Assembly (NCBI GenBank): GCA_015057665.1
Contig: SVDY01000003.1
Span: forward strand, 62,001-126,000
Direction: 5' to 3'
DNA: 64,000 nt
Source: Lachnospiraceae bacterium
Lineage (GTDB): Bacteria > Bacillota > Clostridia > Lachnospirales > Lachnospiraceae
Position 1 is the first letter of the stretch. Every line of letters begins with the position of its first letter. Below, piece by piece: positions 1 to 8,520 of this stretch. Below the pieces are notes generated by a model, which saw only the letters and a program-made list of their open reading frames with translations, ran no database searches and was not told the origin of the DNA. The position numbers were made by a program, and so were the translations under genes.

Positions 1-13
1 AAAAAGATGCTAT

Positions 14-898
14 TTAATCTAACATTTCCTTAAGACAGGCCTTTCTTCCGTATTCAAGAACTTTGGAGGTACGTACTTTATGAACGTAATTGGCTTCATA
101 ATCTCTGTTAAAACAGCAAGAAAAAAGAACGTTTAAAACATAATGAATAGATTCTTCTGTGGAAAAATTAGATATTTTAGTATACAAATGTTCTCTTGAT
201 GAGATTGTAAGTACACAGTCTGCATGTTGACGGAGATAATTATTGCCGCCACTGGTGATTCCAATGATGGGTACTTTCTGTTCTTTCAATGTTTTAATTT
301 GTTTCAGATACTCTAATGTTTCGTTATTTCCGGCATAGGAAATAATAATTGCACAATCCGAAGAGGTCTGACCGTATGCGGTAACACCAACTTCGCCGCT
401 TTTGGCAATAGCTGCTTCTTTGCCTATAGTAAGCAGTTTTCTGCGAAACAGTTCCCCAAGATAGATGTTTGGGCTTGCACCATAGATGACCACTTTTTTG
501 GCTCGTATAATGTAATTGACAGCCCGGCCGAGCATATTTAAATCAAGTTGATTTTCGGTGTCTTCGATACTCTCTATCTGTACCTTCTTTATTTTGGTTA
601 AAATGGTTTTCATAGAATCTTTTTCGGAAAATGGGAAGTTGACGTCTACAGCATTATCATATTTTTCCTGATGACGCATTTCGGAAACAAAATCATGAAT
701 GAAATCTTTCCATCCCTGATAACCTAAAGTTTTTGCAAAACGGGTTACAGTTGCTTTTGAAGTAAATGTAGCTTCAGCTATATCCTGGATTTTATATGTG
801 TGAAGATTCTTTTGTTCTTGTAATACATATTCTGCGACTGTATGCCGGGCATCTTTATAAAGCATGGCGATTTCTTCAATTCTCTGAATCAGGTACAT
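14..898 (-). CDS. MurR/RpiR family transcriptional regulator
   Basis: 294 residues. The N-terminal ~77 residues form an RpiR-type helix-turn-helix (IQDIAEATFTSKATVTRFAK), in which a serine/threonine-rich recognition helix precedes the R-F-A-K motif. Residues ~105-240 form a SIS sugar-phosphate binding domain (VVIYGASPNIYLGELF, then IIISYAGNNETLEYLK). The family represses or activates genes for phosphosugar or amino-sugar use in response to a sugar phosphate. The start is well supported by GGAGG seven bases before the ATG at 896-898. No target operon is next to it: the gene before it is outside the window and the far side is the PIN remnant, so the ligand is unknown. Confidence 0.9.
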   Translation of the reverse strand: MYLIQRIEEIAMLYKDARHTVAEYVLQEQKNLHTYKIQDIAEATFTSKATVTRFAKTLGYQGWKDFIHDFVSEMRHQEKYDNAVDVNFPFSEKDSMKTILTKIKKVQIESIEDTENQLDLNMLGRAVNYIIRAKKVVIYGASPNIYLGELFRRKLLTIGKEAAIAKSGEVGVTAYGQTSSDCAIIISYAGNNETLEYLKQIKTLKEQKVPIIGITSGGNNYLRQHADCVLTISSREHLYTKISNFSTEESIHYVLNVLFSCCFNRDYEANYVHKVRTSKVLEYGRKACLKEMLD

Positions 899-1037
899 CG
901 TATTACCTCCGCATTATAGAAAAAAGGATGAGATAGATAATTCATATGTATATTTTAGCGCTTGTTTCGTTGGGGTGTCTAATGCCTGAAATGAATGGAG
1001 AAGAATGCCTGGGAGGTATAAATAGAAGTTGTGACAA

Positions 1038-1184
1038 TTAACAATATTTTTCTAAAAATTCATTCATGTTGAGGATTTCCGGAGATGAAATATCAAGAAC
1101 AAGAAAGTCTTTGTCTCCGGTAAGGAATACATCGATATTTTCAAGAATGGCTGTTGCCAGAATAGGATAGTCTTTACGATTATA
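1038..1184 (-). pseudogene. Remnant of a PIN-domain (VapC-like) toxin gene
   Basis: On the minus strand this stretch reads about 48 codons ending at a TAA (1038-1040). It contains DYPILATAILENIDVFLTGD followed by KDFLVLDISSPEILN. This is the C-terminal half of PIN-family RNases, with the conserved D..I...A, TGDKDF and SP-E-L features. An in-frame TAA lies immediately upstream (1185-1187), so the N-terminal half with the first catalytic aspartate is gone. Full proteins of this kind are ~130-140 residues. No partner antitoxin is visible. I infer a decayed toxin-antitoxin locus. Confidence 0.72.
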
Positions 1185-1254
1185 TTATATGTATTGGAAG
1201 AGAAAAAATAATGGAAAAAACAAGAAAATTCAAAGAATTAGTAATTGCTCATCC

Positions 1255-1283
1255 TTGACAAAAACCATCCGCTTCAATATAAT
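1255..1283 (+). promoter_or_regulatory. Consensus sigma-A promoter of the tyrS T-box transcript
   Basis: Perfect TTGACA (1255-1260), a 17-nt spacer and perfect TATAAT (1278-1283). The transcript would begin near 1290, just before the T-box leader. Confidence 0.9.
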
Positions 1284-1309
1284 AAGTACAGTTTCATAAA
1301 ACCAAAAGG

Positions 1310-1637
1310 CTTTGATAAGACCAAGTAATAAGAAGGGAAACCAACAGAGAGTAACCGGCTGCTGAGAGGTGCGGGGGAAGCTTCTTATGAATACCTCTTT
1401 GAGCTGCACACCGAACGCATTGGTGAATTTAATTCTCAAGTATTTGAGATGAAGTGCTGATATCAGTAGGCTGTGACGTAAGGCATGCGTTATTTGTCCC
1501 CGCTATAACCTGATTGATATAATAATCGGAACGTAGTGGCTGAGGCAGGCAGTGTGAGCTGTCTGTAAAGTAAGGTGGTAACACGTAAGCTATGGCTTTC
1601 GTCCTTATAGTTATATGAGGATGAAAGTCTTTTTTAA
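1310..1637 (+). promoter_or_regulatory. T-box riboswitch (tyrosine) upstream of tyrS
   Basis: The T-box signature is AAGGTGGTAACACG at 1572-1585, a variant of AGGGTGGNACCGCG. Upstream is a Stem I-like region containing GAGCTGCAC. A candidate specifier codon UAC (Tyr) lies at 1392-1394 on the 3' side of Stem I. The leader ends in an intrinsic terminator. Uncharged tRNA-Tyr should pair with the specifier and the T-box to favour the antiterminator and switch on tyrS. The exact 5' edge of Stem I is my estimate. Confidence 0.9.
1596..1637 (+). terminator. T-box regulatory terminator
   Basis: CTTTCGTCCT (1596-1605) pairs with AGGATGAAAG (1618-1627) and is followed by TCTTTTTT. Its 5' arm lies just after the T-box sequence, as expected for competition with the antiterminator. 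Confidence 0.85.
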
Positions 1638-1770
1638 TTCTATAAGAAACTTTGTTTCTATAGAATTAAAATGCTCCGCATGGATCGCACTGCGGCGGAG
1701 CAGAAACATGTCGCCTGGCGACCCGCCGCAGGCGAGTGTCTCGCAAGCGAGACACTATGTTCTGTAATAG
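1633..1770 (+). repeat. Highly structured element between T-box and tyrS
   Basis: The untranslated gap holds consecutive strong hairpins: TTTTAATTCTATA pairing with TATAGAATTAAAA (1634-1671); GCTCCGC pairing with GCGGAGC; CTGCGGCGG pairing with CCGCCGCAG around an inner TCGCC-T-GGCGA; and TGTCTCGC-AA-GCGAGACA (1738-1755). Its GC content is much higher than the flanks. It looks like a REP/MITE-type repeat inserted in the leader, but there is no second copy in this window, so the repeat status is inference. Confidence 0.5.
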
Positions 1771-1843
1771 AAAGCGACCTGTTGCAGACATTCATTCTCG
1801 CAGGAACAATCATTATTTATAGAAGAAAAAGGAGTACAAAACA

Positions 1844-3064
1844 ATGACAATCTATGACGAACTGGTTGCCCGCGGTCTTATCGCCCAGGTAACAGATGAA
1901 GAAGAAATCAAAGAATTAATCAACAACGGGAAAGCAACATTCTACATCGGTTTTGACCCGACAGCAGACAGCTTACACGTAGGTCATTTCATGGCGTTAT
2001 GTTTAATGAAGAGACTTCAGATGGCAGGTAACAAACCGATTGCGTTAATCGGCGGCGGTACAGCTATGATTGGCGACCCATCTGGCCGTACAGATATGCG
2101 TCAGATGATGACAAAAGAAACTATCCAGCACAACTGCGACTGCTTCAAGAAACAGATGGAACGTTTCATCGACTTCTCTGAAGGTAAAGCGATGATGGTA
2201 AATAACGCTGACTGGTTATTAGACTTAAACTACGTAGAACTCTTACGCGAAGTTGGCGCACACTTCTCCGTTAACAGAATGCTTACAGCAGAATGCTACA
2301 AACAGAGAATGGAAAAAGGCTTAAGCTTCCTTGAGTTCAACTACATGATCATGCAGAGTTACGACTTCTTAGAACTCTACAGAAAATACGGCTGTAACCT
2401 TCAGTTCGGCGGCGATGACCAGTGGAGCAACATGCTTGGCGGTACAGAACTGATCCGTCGTAAACTTGGCAAAAATGCATGTGCCATGACAATCACACTT
2501 CTTCTTAACTCTGAAGGCAAGAAGATGGGTAAAACAGCAAAAGGCGCAGTATGGTTAGATGCAAACAAGACAACACCTTTCGAATTCTACCAGTACTGGA
2601 GAAACGTTGCTGATGCTGACGTATTAAAATGTATCAAGATGCTCACCTTCCTTCCTCTTGAAGAAATCGAAAAGATGGAAAACTGGGAAGGCTCTGAACT
2701 TAACAAAGCAAAAGAAATCTTAGCTTACGAACTTACAAACCTTGTTCATGGGGAAGAAGAAGCAGCAAAAGCACAGGAAGCTGCAAGAGCACTCTTTGCA
2801 AGCGGAAGCGCAGCAAATATGCCGACATATGAAGTGCAGGAAGCTGACCTTGTAGAGGGCGCTATCGACATCTTATCTCTTCTCCACGTATCCGGCCTTG
2901 TACCTTCCAAATCCGAAGCAAGACGTGCTGTAACACAGGGCGGTGTAACTGTTGACGGTGAGAAAGTAACAGACATCAAGACTGTTTACACAAAAGAACA
3001 GCTTGCAGGAGAAGGCATCGTATTAAAACGTGGTAAGAAGAACTTCCGTAAAATTACTATGTAA
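1844..3064 (+). CDS. tyrS: Tyrosyl-tRNA synthetase
   Basis: 406 residues, the usual length for bacterial class Ic TyrRS. It charges tRNA-Tyr with tyrosine in the cytosol. The HIGH-type motif is HVGH (in [11 protein letters not shown]) and the KMSKS-type loop is KKMGKT. Tyrosine and tRNA-site features such as QSYDFLELY and GGDDQWSN are present, and the C-terminal ~70 residues are an S4 RNA-binding domain ([16 protein letters not shown]). GGAG lies eight or so bases before the ATG. It is a single-gene transcript controlled by the upstream T-box. Codon use (CGT for Arg, many C-ending codons) fits high expression. Confidence 0.97.
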   Translation: MTIYDELVARGLIAQVTDEEEIKELINNGKATFYIGFDPTADSLHVGHFMALCLMKRLQMAGNKPIALIGGGTAMIGDPSGRTDMRQMMTKETIQHNCDCFKKQMERFIDFSEGKAMMVNNADWLLDLNYVELLREVGAHFSVNRMLTAECYKQRMEKGLSFLEFNYMIMQSYDFLELYRKYGCNLQFGGDDQWSNMLGGTELIRRKLGKNACAMTITLLLNSEGKKMGKTAKGAVWLDANKTTPFEFYQYWRNVADADVLKCIKMLTFLPLEEIEKMENWEGSELNKAKEILAYELTNLVHGEEEAAKAQEAARALFASGSAANMPTYEVQEADLVEGAIDILSLLHVSGLVPSKSEARRAVTQGGVTVDGEKVTDIKTVYTKEQLAGEGIVLKRGKKNFRKITM

Positions 3065-3100
3065 TAAAAAACTGTTGTAACATCATAATTAACATAATGA

Positions 3101-3186
3101 AAAAAGACCTGAAATGCATTCAGAAAACCGCATCGTCACAACTTGTTGTGAACTAAGGTTTTCGAATCATTTCAGGTCTTTTTTTT
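3101..3186 (+). terminator. Long nested-hairpin terminator after tyrS
   Basis: AAAAAGACCTGAAATG pairs with CATTTCAGGTCTTTTT. Inside it, GAAAACC pairs with GGTTTTC, and inside that TCACAA pairs with TTGTGA. Together they form one ~80-nt hairpin ending in eight Ts. The A-run on the 5' side would let it act in both directions. Confidence 0.85.
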
Positions 3187-3343
3187 AGGTTATTTTTTAC
3201 AACAGCTTTTAGTAAATAGTTTAGGCAGGCTTCATTTTGGAGAGGAGAGAGTGAAGTCTGCCTAGAAGAGGATTTATGAAAAAGATACAACATACGGGAA
3301 ATGGGATATCCCGTTGTTATGATTATAGTCTAAAGGACACTTG

Positions 3344-3391
3344 TGTAAAAAATATGTGGGAGATGTGTTTTATTTGTGAAACATATCTCCC
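3344..3391 (-). terminator. Terminator of the flippase gene (minus strand)
   Basis: GGGAGAT (3358-3364) and ATCTCCC (3385-3391) form a stem that also includes TGTTT/AAACA. On the minus strand it is followed by a T-rich stretch (complement of TAAAAAAT). It lies ~50 nt past the stop of the leftward gene. The rest of 3187-3438 has one more hairpin (GGCAG...CTGCC, ~3222-3263) and no convincing gene. Confidence 0.65.
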
Positions 3392-3438
3392 GCGTTTTGT
3401 TGTAGTTATGAAATTAAATGGTATATCAGAGCAATCTA

Positions 3439-5073
3439 TTATGCTTCAAATACATGGATCTTTACGAGTAAACGGTACATTTTAGTGCCAAGAGGCATTT
3501 CCTTGATTTCTTCTTCTGTTAACACGTGGAAGAGAAGGAGGAGTGTTGCGTAGATGATGAGAGCCATCATAAAGGCAACAGCGAAACTGATAATGACGAT
3601 TCCGCACAGGAACATCATCGCTTTGTAGATAACCAGACAGAGGAATCCCATAATGAGGGAGCAGACAGCTGGAAGAAGGAAGGTTGTTTTTACTTCCTGT
3701 TTGTAGCCGAGGGCTCTGCCGATGGACAGCCAGTTTAAGATACATACAACGAGGGCAAATGTTACATTGCCGATTACCAGTCCGATGACGCCCAGATTTA
3801 AGAATTTCAGCATAATGAAAATCAGTATAATATGAAGTACCAGAGAGATGGCGGAGTTGACAACGGATTTTTTCATTAAATCAATGCCCTGCAGGATGGA
3901 ACTGCTCACAGTAGAAAGAGAGAAGAATACTACGGCGATAGATCCGATAGTAAGACATTTGACTGCGAGCTCTCCGGCCCTAGGGAACAGGATTGCAAGG
4001 ATTGGTTCTGCAAGGAATGTCATACCTGCTGCTGCAGGAATAGCAATGAGCATGTTGAATTTGATCGTAGCCTTGATCTGAGAGTGGACGGCATCTTCGT
4101 CCCCTTTTACCCTGGAGGCTACAATGGATGGAATGGCAGAAGCGCCAAGGGCAGATGCGATTGCTACGGGAACATTTGTAAGGAGACGGTAGTAACCGGA
4201 ATAAATGCCCCATAAAGCTTCTCTTTCAGAGGTTGCAATGCCGGCAGCCTCGGAGATATTGGAAAAGATGGATCCGTCTACGGTTCCGCTTAACTGATAT
4301 ACGGTCTGGCTTAGAATAATAGGAATAATAGTCGCAATCATCAGTTTGAAAATATCTTGATAACTGTCTTCTGCCCCTGTCTTATCCCGCCGAATCTGTT
4401 TTCGGAAAGTAGGACGGTAAAGATAGAAGACAAAAAGTAAAAAGCCAAAGGCGGCAAGGGCACCGAGGAAGGTACCGGTTGTACCGCCTGCTGCAGCATA
4501 AGAATCAATATATGGACTTGTGGCGAAAGTGTGCACAATGTAGGCAGGAAGAGCCACGCTGACAATGGCATGGACAACCTGTTCAATAATCTGGGAGAAT
4601 GAGGTTGGAATCATAGTTCCCATACCCTGGAAAAGACCGCGGATAACGCCCATAACAGAGAAGACTAAGACGGTAGGAGCCAGTGCCTGGAGAGGAAGGG
4701 CCATGTTTGGTGTAGCAAATACATATTTTGCAATCAAATCGGCGCCAAAGAATAAAATTCCGCTCATAAGGGTACCGGAAACAACGGCAAAAGAAAGGGA
4801 GCATACAAGAATTCTTCTTACATTCTTGTATTCCTTTAAAGTAACTTTTGCAGAAACCATCTTGGATACGGCAAGAGGAAGACTGTAGGATGACAGAATT
4901 AAGCCCAGATTATAAATCTCATAGGCAAGACTATAAAGTCCCATCCCGGATTCGCCAAGAATATTGTTCATTGGAACGCGGTAGAGAAGACCGATCAATC
5001 GGACGATAATAGAGGCGGCTGCCAGTATACTTCCCTGCATCAATAAGTTTTGATTTGTCTTATTTGTACTCAT
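3439..5073 (-). CDS. MATE/MOP-superfamily lipid flippase, SpoVB/YtgP (MurJ-like) group
   Basis: 544 residues with about 14 hydrophobic segments across the whole length. The N-terminal signature (LRVPMNNILGESGMGLYSLA-like) with LSSYSLPLAVSKMVS is typical of the SpoVB/YtgP branch of polysaccharide and lipid II exporters. Members flip lipid-linked cell-wall or polysaccharide precursors across the membrane. It is a single gene transcribed leftward, divergent from the WecG/TagA-like gene, which also belongs to lipid-linked glycan chemistry. Whether it is the main lipid II flippase or a polysaccharide or sporulation paralogue cannot be told from one locus. Confidence 0.85.
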   Translation of the reverse strand: MSTNKTNQNLLMQGSILAAASIIVRLIGLLYRVPMNNILGESGMGLYSLAYEIYNLGLILSSYSLPLAVSKMVSAKVTLKEYKNVRRILVCSLSFAVVSGTLMSGILFFGADLIAKYVFATPNMALPLQALAPTVLVFSVMGVIRGLFQGMGTMIPTSFSQIIEQVVHAIVSVALPAYIVHTFATSPYIDSYAAAGGTTGTFLGALAAFGFLLFVFYLYRPTFRKQIRRDKTGAEDSYQDIFKLMIATIIPIILSQTVYQLSGTVDGSIFSNISEAAGIATSEREALWGIYSGYYRLLTNVPVAIASALGASAIPSIVASRVKGDEDAVHSQIKATIKFNMLIAIPAAAGMTFLAEPILAILFPRAGELAVKCLTIGSIAVVFFSLSTVSSSILQGIDLMKKSVVNSAISLVLHIILIFIMLKFLNLGVIGLVIGNVTFALVVCILNWLSIGRALGYKQEVKTTFLLPAVCSLIMGFLCLVIYKAMMFLCGIVIISFAVAFMMALIIYATLLLLFHVLTEEEIKEMPLGTKMYRLLVKIHVFEA

Positions 5074-5124
5074 ATGTAAACCTCTTTAATAATATGAAAT
5101 GAGACAGAAAACGCTTTCTGAATT

Positions 5125-5153
5125 ACTTTATTCCTAATATTTAAGTATATCAA
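5125..5153 (-). promoter_or_regulatory. Possible promoter of the flippase gene
   Basis: On the minus strand TTGATA (5148-5153), a 17-nt spacer and TAAAGT (5125-5130). The -35 box is good and the -10 box matches only 4 of 6. Confidence 0.4.
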
Positions 5154-5218
5154 GTGGGAGTAATTTTGTAAATGATCTATCCAATTTTATGCATTGATGT
5201 GCATGCAGGTGTGGGGTC

Positions 5219-5247
5219 TTGCAATTAAAAAGGGGATTTGCTATAAT
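5219..5247 (+). promoter_or_regulatory. Sigma-A promoter of the WecG/TagA-like gene
   Basis: TTGCAA (5219-5224), 17-nt spacer, TATAAT (5242-5247). Transcription would begin near 5254. This rules out any upstream ATG as the start of the following gene and supports the ATG at 5278. Confidence 0.85.
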
Positions 5248-5277
5248 CAAAATAACCATGTGCAAAGGACGGTCATT

Positions 5278-6018
5278 ATGATAGAAGAAAGAAAGAACGA
5301 AAGAGTCAGGGTGCTGGGGGTCCAGGTGGATGCTTTAAAAACAGAACGTGCCGTGAATCTTACGATCCGTTATCTTGAAAAACACAAATTTGAATATATT
5401 GTATTTGCCAATACACCGGCAGCATTGTCCGGAAAGGAAGAAGAAAGCTTCGAGAATTATATTGATGAGGCTGCTTTGGTACTTCCCGGTGATTCTAATA
5501 TAGAAGATGCTGTTGAGGCGGGAACATGGCTTGAGGAAGGAAAGACATATCAGGCGGAATATTTCCGAAAACTGTTTACCAGACTGAATAAACAGAGGGC
5601 TTCTGTTTTTCTTATGGTAGAAAAAGCTGACCAGCTTTCAAAGATAGAGAAGATTATTGAAGAAAAATACAACCGCCTTCAGAGAGAAAAGATTCATTGG
5701 CAGGAAGATGTTTCCATCGATGGTCTTGTGAATTCCATCAACAGTCTTGCTCCGGATATTCTTTTTATCTGCGCATCTCACGAAAAGATGAGTCATTTTC
5801 TGAAAGAACATGCATGTAAGATCAATGCAGGTCTTTGCTGTTGCATGGAGGAGGTTGTGACAGATTCTAAGACGGATATTTCCGACTGGATGTATTCTTC
5901 TAAAGTGCAGAGATTTCTGACAGAGATAAAAAACAGAATATCCCGCTTCCTTCATAATGTTCTTTTTAAGAAGCAGATGAAGCAGGTTCAGCAGCAGGAA
6001 AATACAGAAGAAGAATAA
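5278..6018 (+). CDS. Divergent WecG/TagA/CpsF-like glycosyltransferase family protein
   Basis: 246 residues from the ATG at 5278, which has AAGGA eight bases upstream and lies just after a strong promoter. The N-terminal part follows the fold of WecG/TagA/CpsF N-acetylmannosamine transferases: an opening VLGVQVDAL strand, then YIVFANTPAALS where the family has a conserved N-P/A motif, then AALVLPGDSNIEDAV where it has LPDG-G-V. The family aspartate in LPDG is displaced here (LPGD). The C-terminus is basic and ends in KKQMKQVQQQ, as in TagA-type membrane-association tails. Family membership is moderately secure; activity is doubtful. Confidence 0.6.
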   Translation: MIEERKNERVRVLGVQVDALKTERAVNLTIRYLEKHKFEYIVFANTPAALSGKEEESFENYIDEAALVLPGDSNIEDAVEAGTWLEEGKTYQAEYFRKLFTRLNKQRASVFLMVEKADQLSKIEKIIEEKYNRLQREKIHWQEDVSIDGLVNSINSLAPDILFICASHEKMSHFLKEHACKINAGLCCCMEEVVTDSKTDISDWMYSSKVQRFLTEIKNRISRFLHNVLFKKQMKQVQQQENTEEE

Positions 6019-6156
6019 GTTAGAAAAAATACACATTTTTTTGTTATTTACCCTTTTCAAATTTGGTGAAATGTTATAGAATGTTTACAAAGAATGGGTA
6101 AATGTACGATTTATGATAATACTACCATAATAAAGAATGAGAGGAAAGTGAACGGG

Positions 6157-7245
6157 ATGATTTCAAACCAGATATTACAGGACACAATTGACGGTATCAA
6201 GAATATTACCAGAGTTGATTTATGTGTAATGGACACAGAGGGTAAGCCGCTTGCTTCCACCCTGGACAATGTAGATGAGTATGAAAGTGCCGTGTTGGTA
6301 TTTGCAGAATCATTGGCAGAGAGCCAGGCTTTACAGGGATATCAGTTTTTTAAGGTTTTTGACGAGAATCAGTTAGAGTATATTATCCTTGTAAAAGGGG
6401 AGACAGATGATGAATATATGATTGGAAAGATTGCGGCTTTCCAGATTCAGAATCTGTTGGTAGCATATAAGGAGAGATTTGATAAGGATAACTTTATTAA
6501 GAATCTTCTTCTTGATAACCTTCTTTTGATTGATATTTACAATAGGGCAAAGAAACTTCACATTGATACAGATGTAAGAAGAGTTGTATTTATTATTGAG
6601 ACACAGAACGAGAAGGATACAGGAGCCCTTGAGACAGTGAAGAGTCTCTTCTCCGGGAAATCCAAGGACTTTATTACAGCGGTTGACGAGAAGAACATCA
6701 TCTTTGTAAGAGAGGTGAAGCCGGGAGAGACCTATGAAGACCTGAGCAAGGTGGCACAGACTATCGTGGATGCCCTCGGCACAGAATCTTCTATGGGCGC
6801 CCATGTTGCCTTTGGTACAATTGTGAATGAGATCAAGGAGGTATCCAGATCTTACAAGGAAGCAAAGATGGCTCTTGATGTAGGTAAGATTTTCTACAGT
6901 GATAAGAATGTGGTTGCATACAGCAAGCTTGGTATCGGACGTTTGATTTATCAGCTTCCGCTTCCTCTTTGTAAGATGTTCATTAAAGAAATCTTTGAAG
7001 GGCGCAATCCGGATGATTTCGACGAAGAGACACTTACTACAATCAATAAGTTCTTTGAGAACAGCCTGAATGTGTCTGAAACATCCAGACAGCTGTATAT
7101 TCACCGTAATACACTGGTATATCGTCTGGATAAACTTCAAAAGAGTACCAACTTAGATCTTAGAGTATTCGAAGATGCGATTACATTTAAGATTGCTCTG
7201 ATGGTTGTAAAATACATGAAGTATATGGAGACTATGGATTTTTAG
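6157..7245 (+). CDS. CdaR/PucR-type transcriptional regulator
   Basis: 362 residues from the ATG at 6157, which is preceded by AGAGGAAA with a 9-base gap; a longer reading from 6094 has no ribosome site. The N-terminal half is a sensor-like region. The middle (~190-280) resembles the GGDEF-like domain of CdaR-family activators. The C-terminal ~60 residues are the PucR-type helix-turn-helix (SLNVSETSRQLYIHRNTLVY, then RLDKLQ). Relatives control sugar-diacid or purine use, but in Clostridia many have unknown ligands. It is followed after 69 nt by the S41 protease gene in the same direction, possibly cotranscribed. Confidence 0.82.
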   Translation: MISNQILQDTIDGIKNITRVDLCVMDTEGKPLASTLDNVDEYESAVLVFAESLAESQALQGYQFFKVFDENQLEYIILVKGETDDEYMIGKIAAFQIQNLLVAYKERFDKDNFIKNLLLDNLLLIDIYNRAKKLHIDTDVRRVVFIIETQNEKDTGALETVKSLFSGKSKDFITAVDEKNIIFVREVKPGETYEDLSKVAQTIVDALGTESSMGAHVAFGTIVNEIKEVSRSYKEAKMALDVGKIFYSDKNVVAYSKLGIGRLIYQLPLPLCKMFIKEIFEGRNPDDFDEETLTTINKFFENSLNVSETSRQLYIHRNTLVYRLDKLQKSTNLDLRVFEDAITFKIALMVVKYMKYMETMDF

Positions 7246-7314
7246 CCGGAATGACCAGGACAGATGCATAAATGTGCACTGTCCTTTTCCTATTGGGGCA
7301 ATGGAAGGAGCAGT

Positions 7315-8460
7315 ATGAGCAGGAAATTAAAAACAGTTCTGGCAGTGATCTTGGGTGTCGTCCTGTTTGCAGGCGGCTGTACAGCAGGATTTCTGTTAGA
7401 CAGAGGAGATCAGGATAGAAAGCTTGCCGCAATGCAGATGCTGGTGGATCAGTACTATCTTGGCGAAACAGAAGAGATTCAATTTAAAGAAGGGGTCTAT
7501 AAAGGATTTATGGAGCAGCTCAATGATCCATATTCTGTATATTACACCGAAGAAGAGTATAATGAACTGATGGAAGACGATTCCGGTCTTTATGTGGGAA
7601 TCGGCGTGGTGGTCTCTCAGAATATATACACGAGGGAAGTGCTGATTACCCGCGTGTTTCAGAATGGACCGGCTGCAAAAGCGGGACTTCAGCGATATGA
7701 TATTATCCTTGCGGTAGACGGCGTAGATGTGGCTGACATGGAGCTTACGGATATTGTGGATATGATCCGTGGTGCAGCAGATGACAAAGTTGTTCTAACG
7801 GTAAACCGCGATGGGAAAGAGATGGATATTGAATCGGAACGAGGCACCGTTAAGGCAGAGATGGTAGAGTATCAGATGCTTGACGAAGACAGCGGATATA
7901 TTGTCATCTATGAATTTATTGAAACGACCTATGATGATTTTGTGAAAGGCTATACAGAACTTACAGAGGCTGGAATGGAGAATCTGATTCTTGATTTAAG
8001 ATCCAATCCGGGCGGTCTGTTAGATCAGGTATACATGGTATCAGATGCTTTTCTTCCGGCAGGTTCCGTGGTAGTGTCAACAGAAGATAATCGGGGAAAC
8101 AAAGAATATTTGAAAGCAGAGAATGAGGACACGATAGATATTCCTCTTGTTGTGCTGACAGATGGGTACAGTGCAAGTGCATCTGAGATTCTTGCAGGTG
8201 TCATCAAAGATTATGAGCTTGGAACCTTAATGGGACAGACTACATACGGCAAGGGAATTGTACAGAGAATCTTCCCACTTTCAGATGGATCTGCCATTAA
8301 GATGACCATTTCCAAATATTTCACACCGTCCGGCGATTATATTCATGACAAGGGAATTGAGCCGGATATTGTACTGGAAGAGATGTATATTGAGGAGAAA
8401 GGAGATACTATCCTTGATGATACATGGATTCAGGCCGCATTAAAAGTGCTTGAGAATTAA
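7315..8460 (+). CDS. S41 family C-terminal processing peptidase (CtpA-like)
   Basis: 381 residues from the ATG at 7315, with GGAAGGAG just upstream. An N-terminal signal anchor (TVLAVILGVVLFAGGCTAGF) places the enzyme outside the membrane. A PDZ domain lies at ~85-170 (YVGIGVVVSQN, GPAAKAGLQRYDIILAVDG). The catalytic S41 domain follows with the SASASEILAG serine motif and the lysine in TTYGKGIVQ. Such proteases trim or degrade extracytoplasmic proteins, often after substrate C-termini enter the PDZ groove. No substrate is suggested by the neighbours. Confidence 0.93.
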   Translation: MSRKLKTVLAVILGVVLFAGGCTAGFLLDRGDQDRKLAAMQMLVDQYYLGETEEIQFKEGVYKGFMEQLNDPYSVYYTEEEYNELMEDDSGLYVGIGVVVSQNIYTREVLITRVFQNGPAAKAGLQRYDIILAVDGVDVADMELTDIVDMIRGAADDKVVLTVNRDGKEMDIESERGTVKAEMVEYQMLDEDSGYIVIYEFIETTYDDFVKGYTELTEAGMENLILDLRSNPGGLLDQVYMVSDAFLPAGSVVVSTEDNRGNKEYLKAENEDTIDIPLVVLTDGYSASASEILAGVIKDYELGTLMGQTTYGKGIVQRIFPLSDGSAIKMTISKYFTPSGDYIHDKGIEPDIVLEEMYIEEKGDTILDDTWIQAALKVLEN

Positions 8461-8466
8461 AAGAAA

Positions 8467-8516
8467 GAGGCTGTCCCAAAACATTTTACGATAGTATTTG
8501 CATTGGGATGGCCTCC
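8467..8516. terminator. Shared terminator between convergent genes
   Basis: GAGGCTGTCCCAA and TTGGGATGGCCTC form a 13-pair stem with two G-T wobbles. The T-rich side is on the minus strand (TTTCTTTTAA), so it best serves the leftward gene at 8521-9018, with weaker use for the S41 gene. Confidence 0.55.
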
Positions 8517-8520
8517 TTAT

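Noticed and set aside
1230-1439. A 69-codon minus-strand frame over the T-box
   Set aside because: It is entirely within the T-box promoter and Stem I region, has no ribosome site and no recognisable sequence.
3276-3485. A 69-codon frame after tyrS opening MKKIQHTGNG
   Set aside because: It lies over hairpins and the terminator of the leftward flippase and runs into the 3' end of that gene; composition is not protein-like.
5194-5277. Upstream ATG extending the WecG/TagA-like protein
   Set aside because: The promoter (-10 at 5242-5247) lies downstream of this ATG, so it would not be transcribed.
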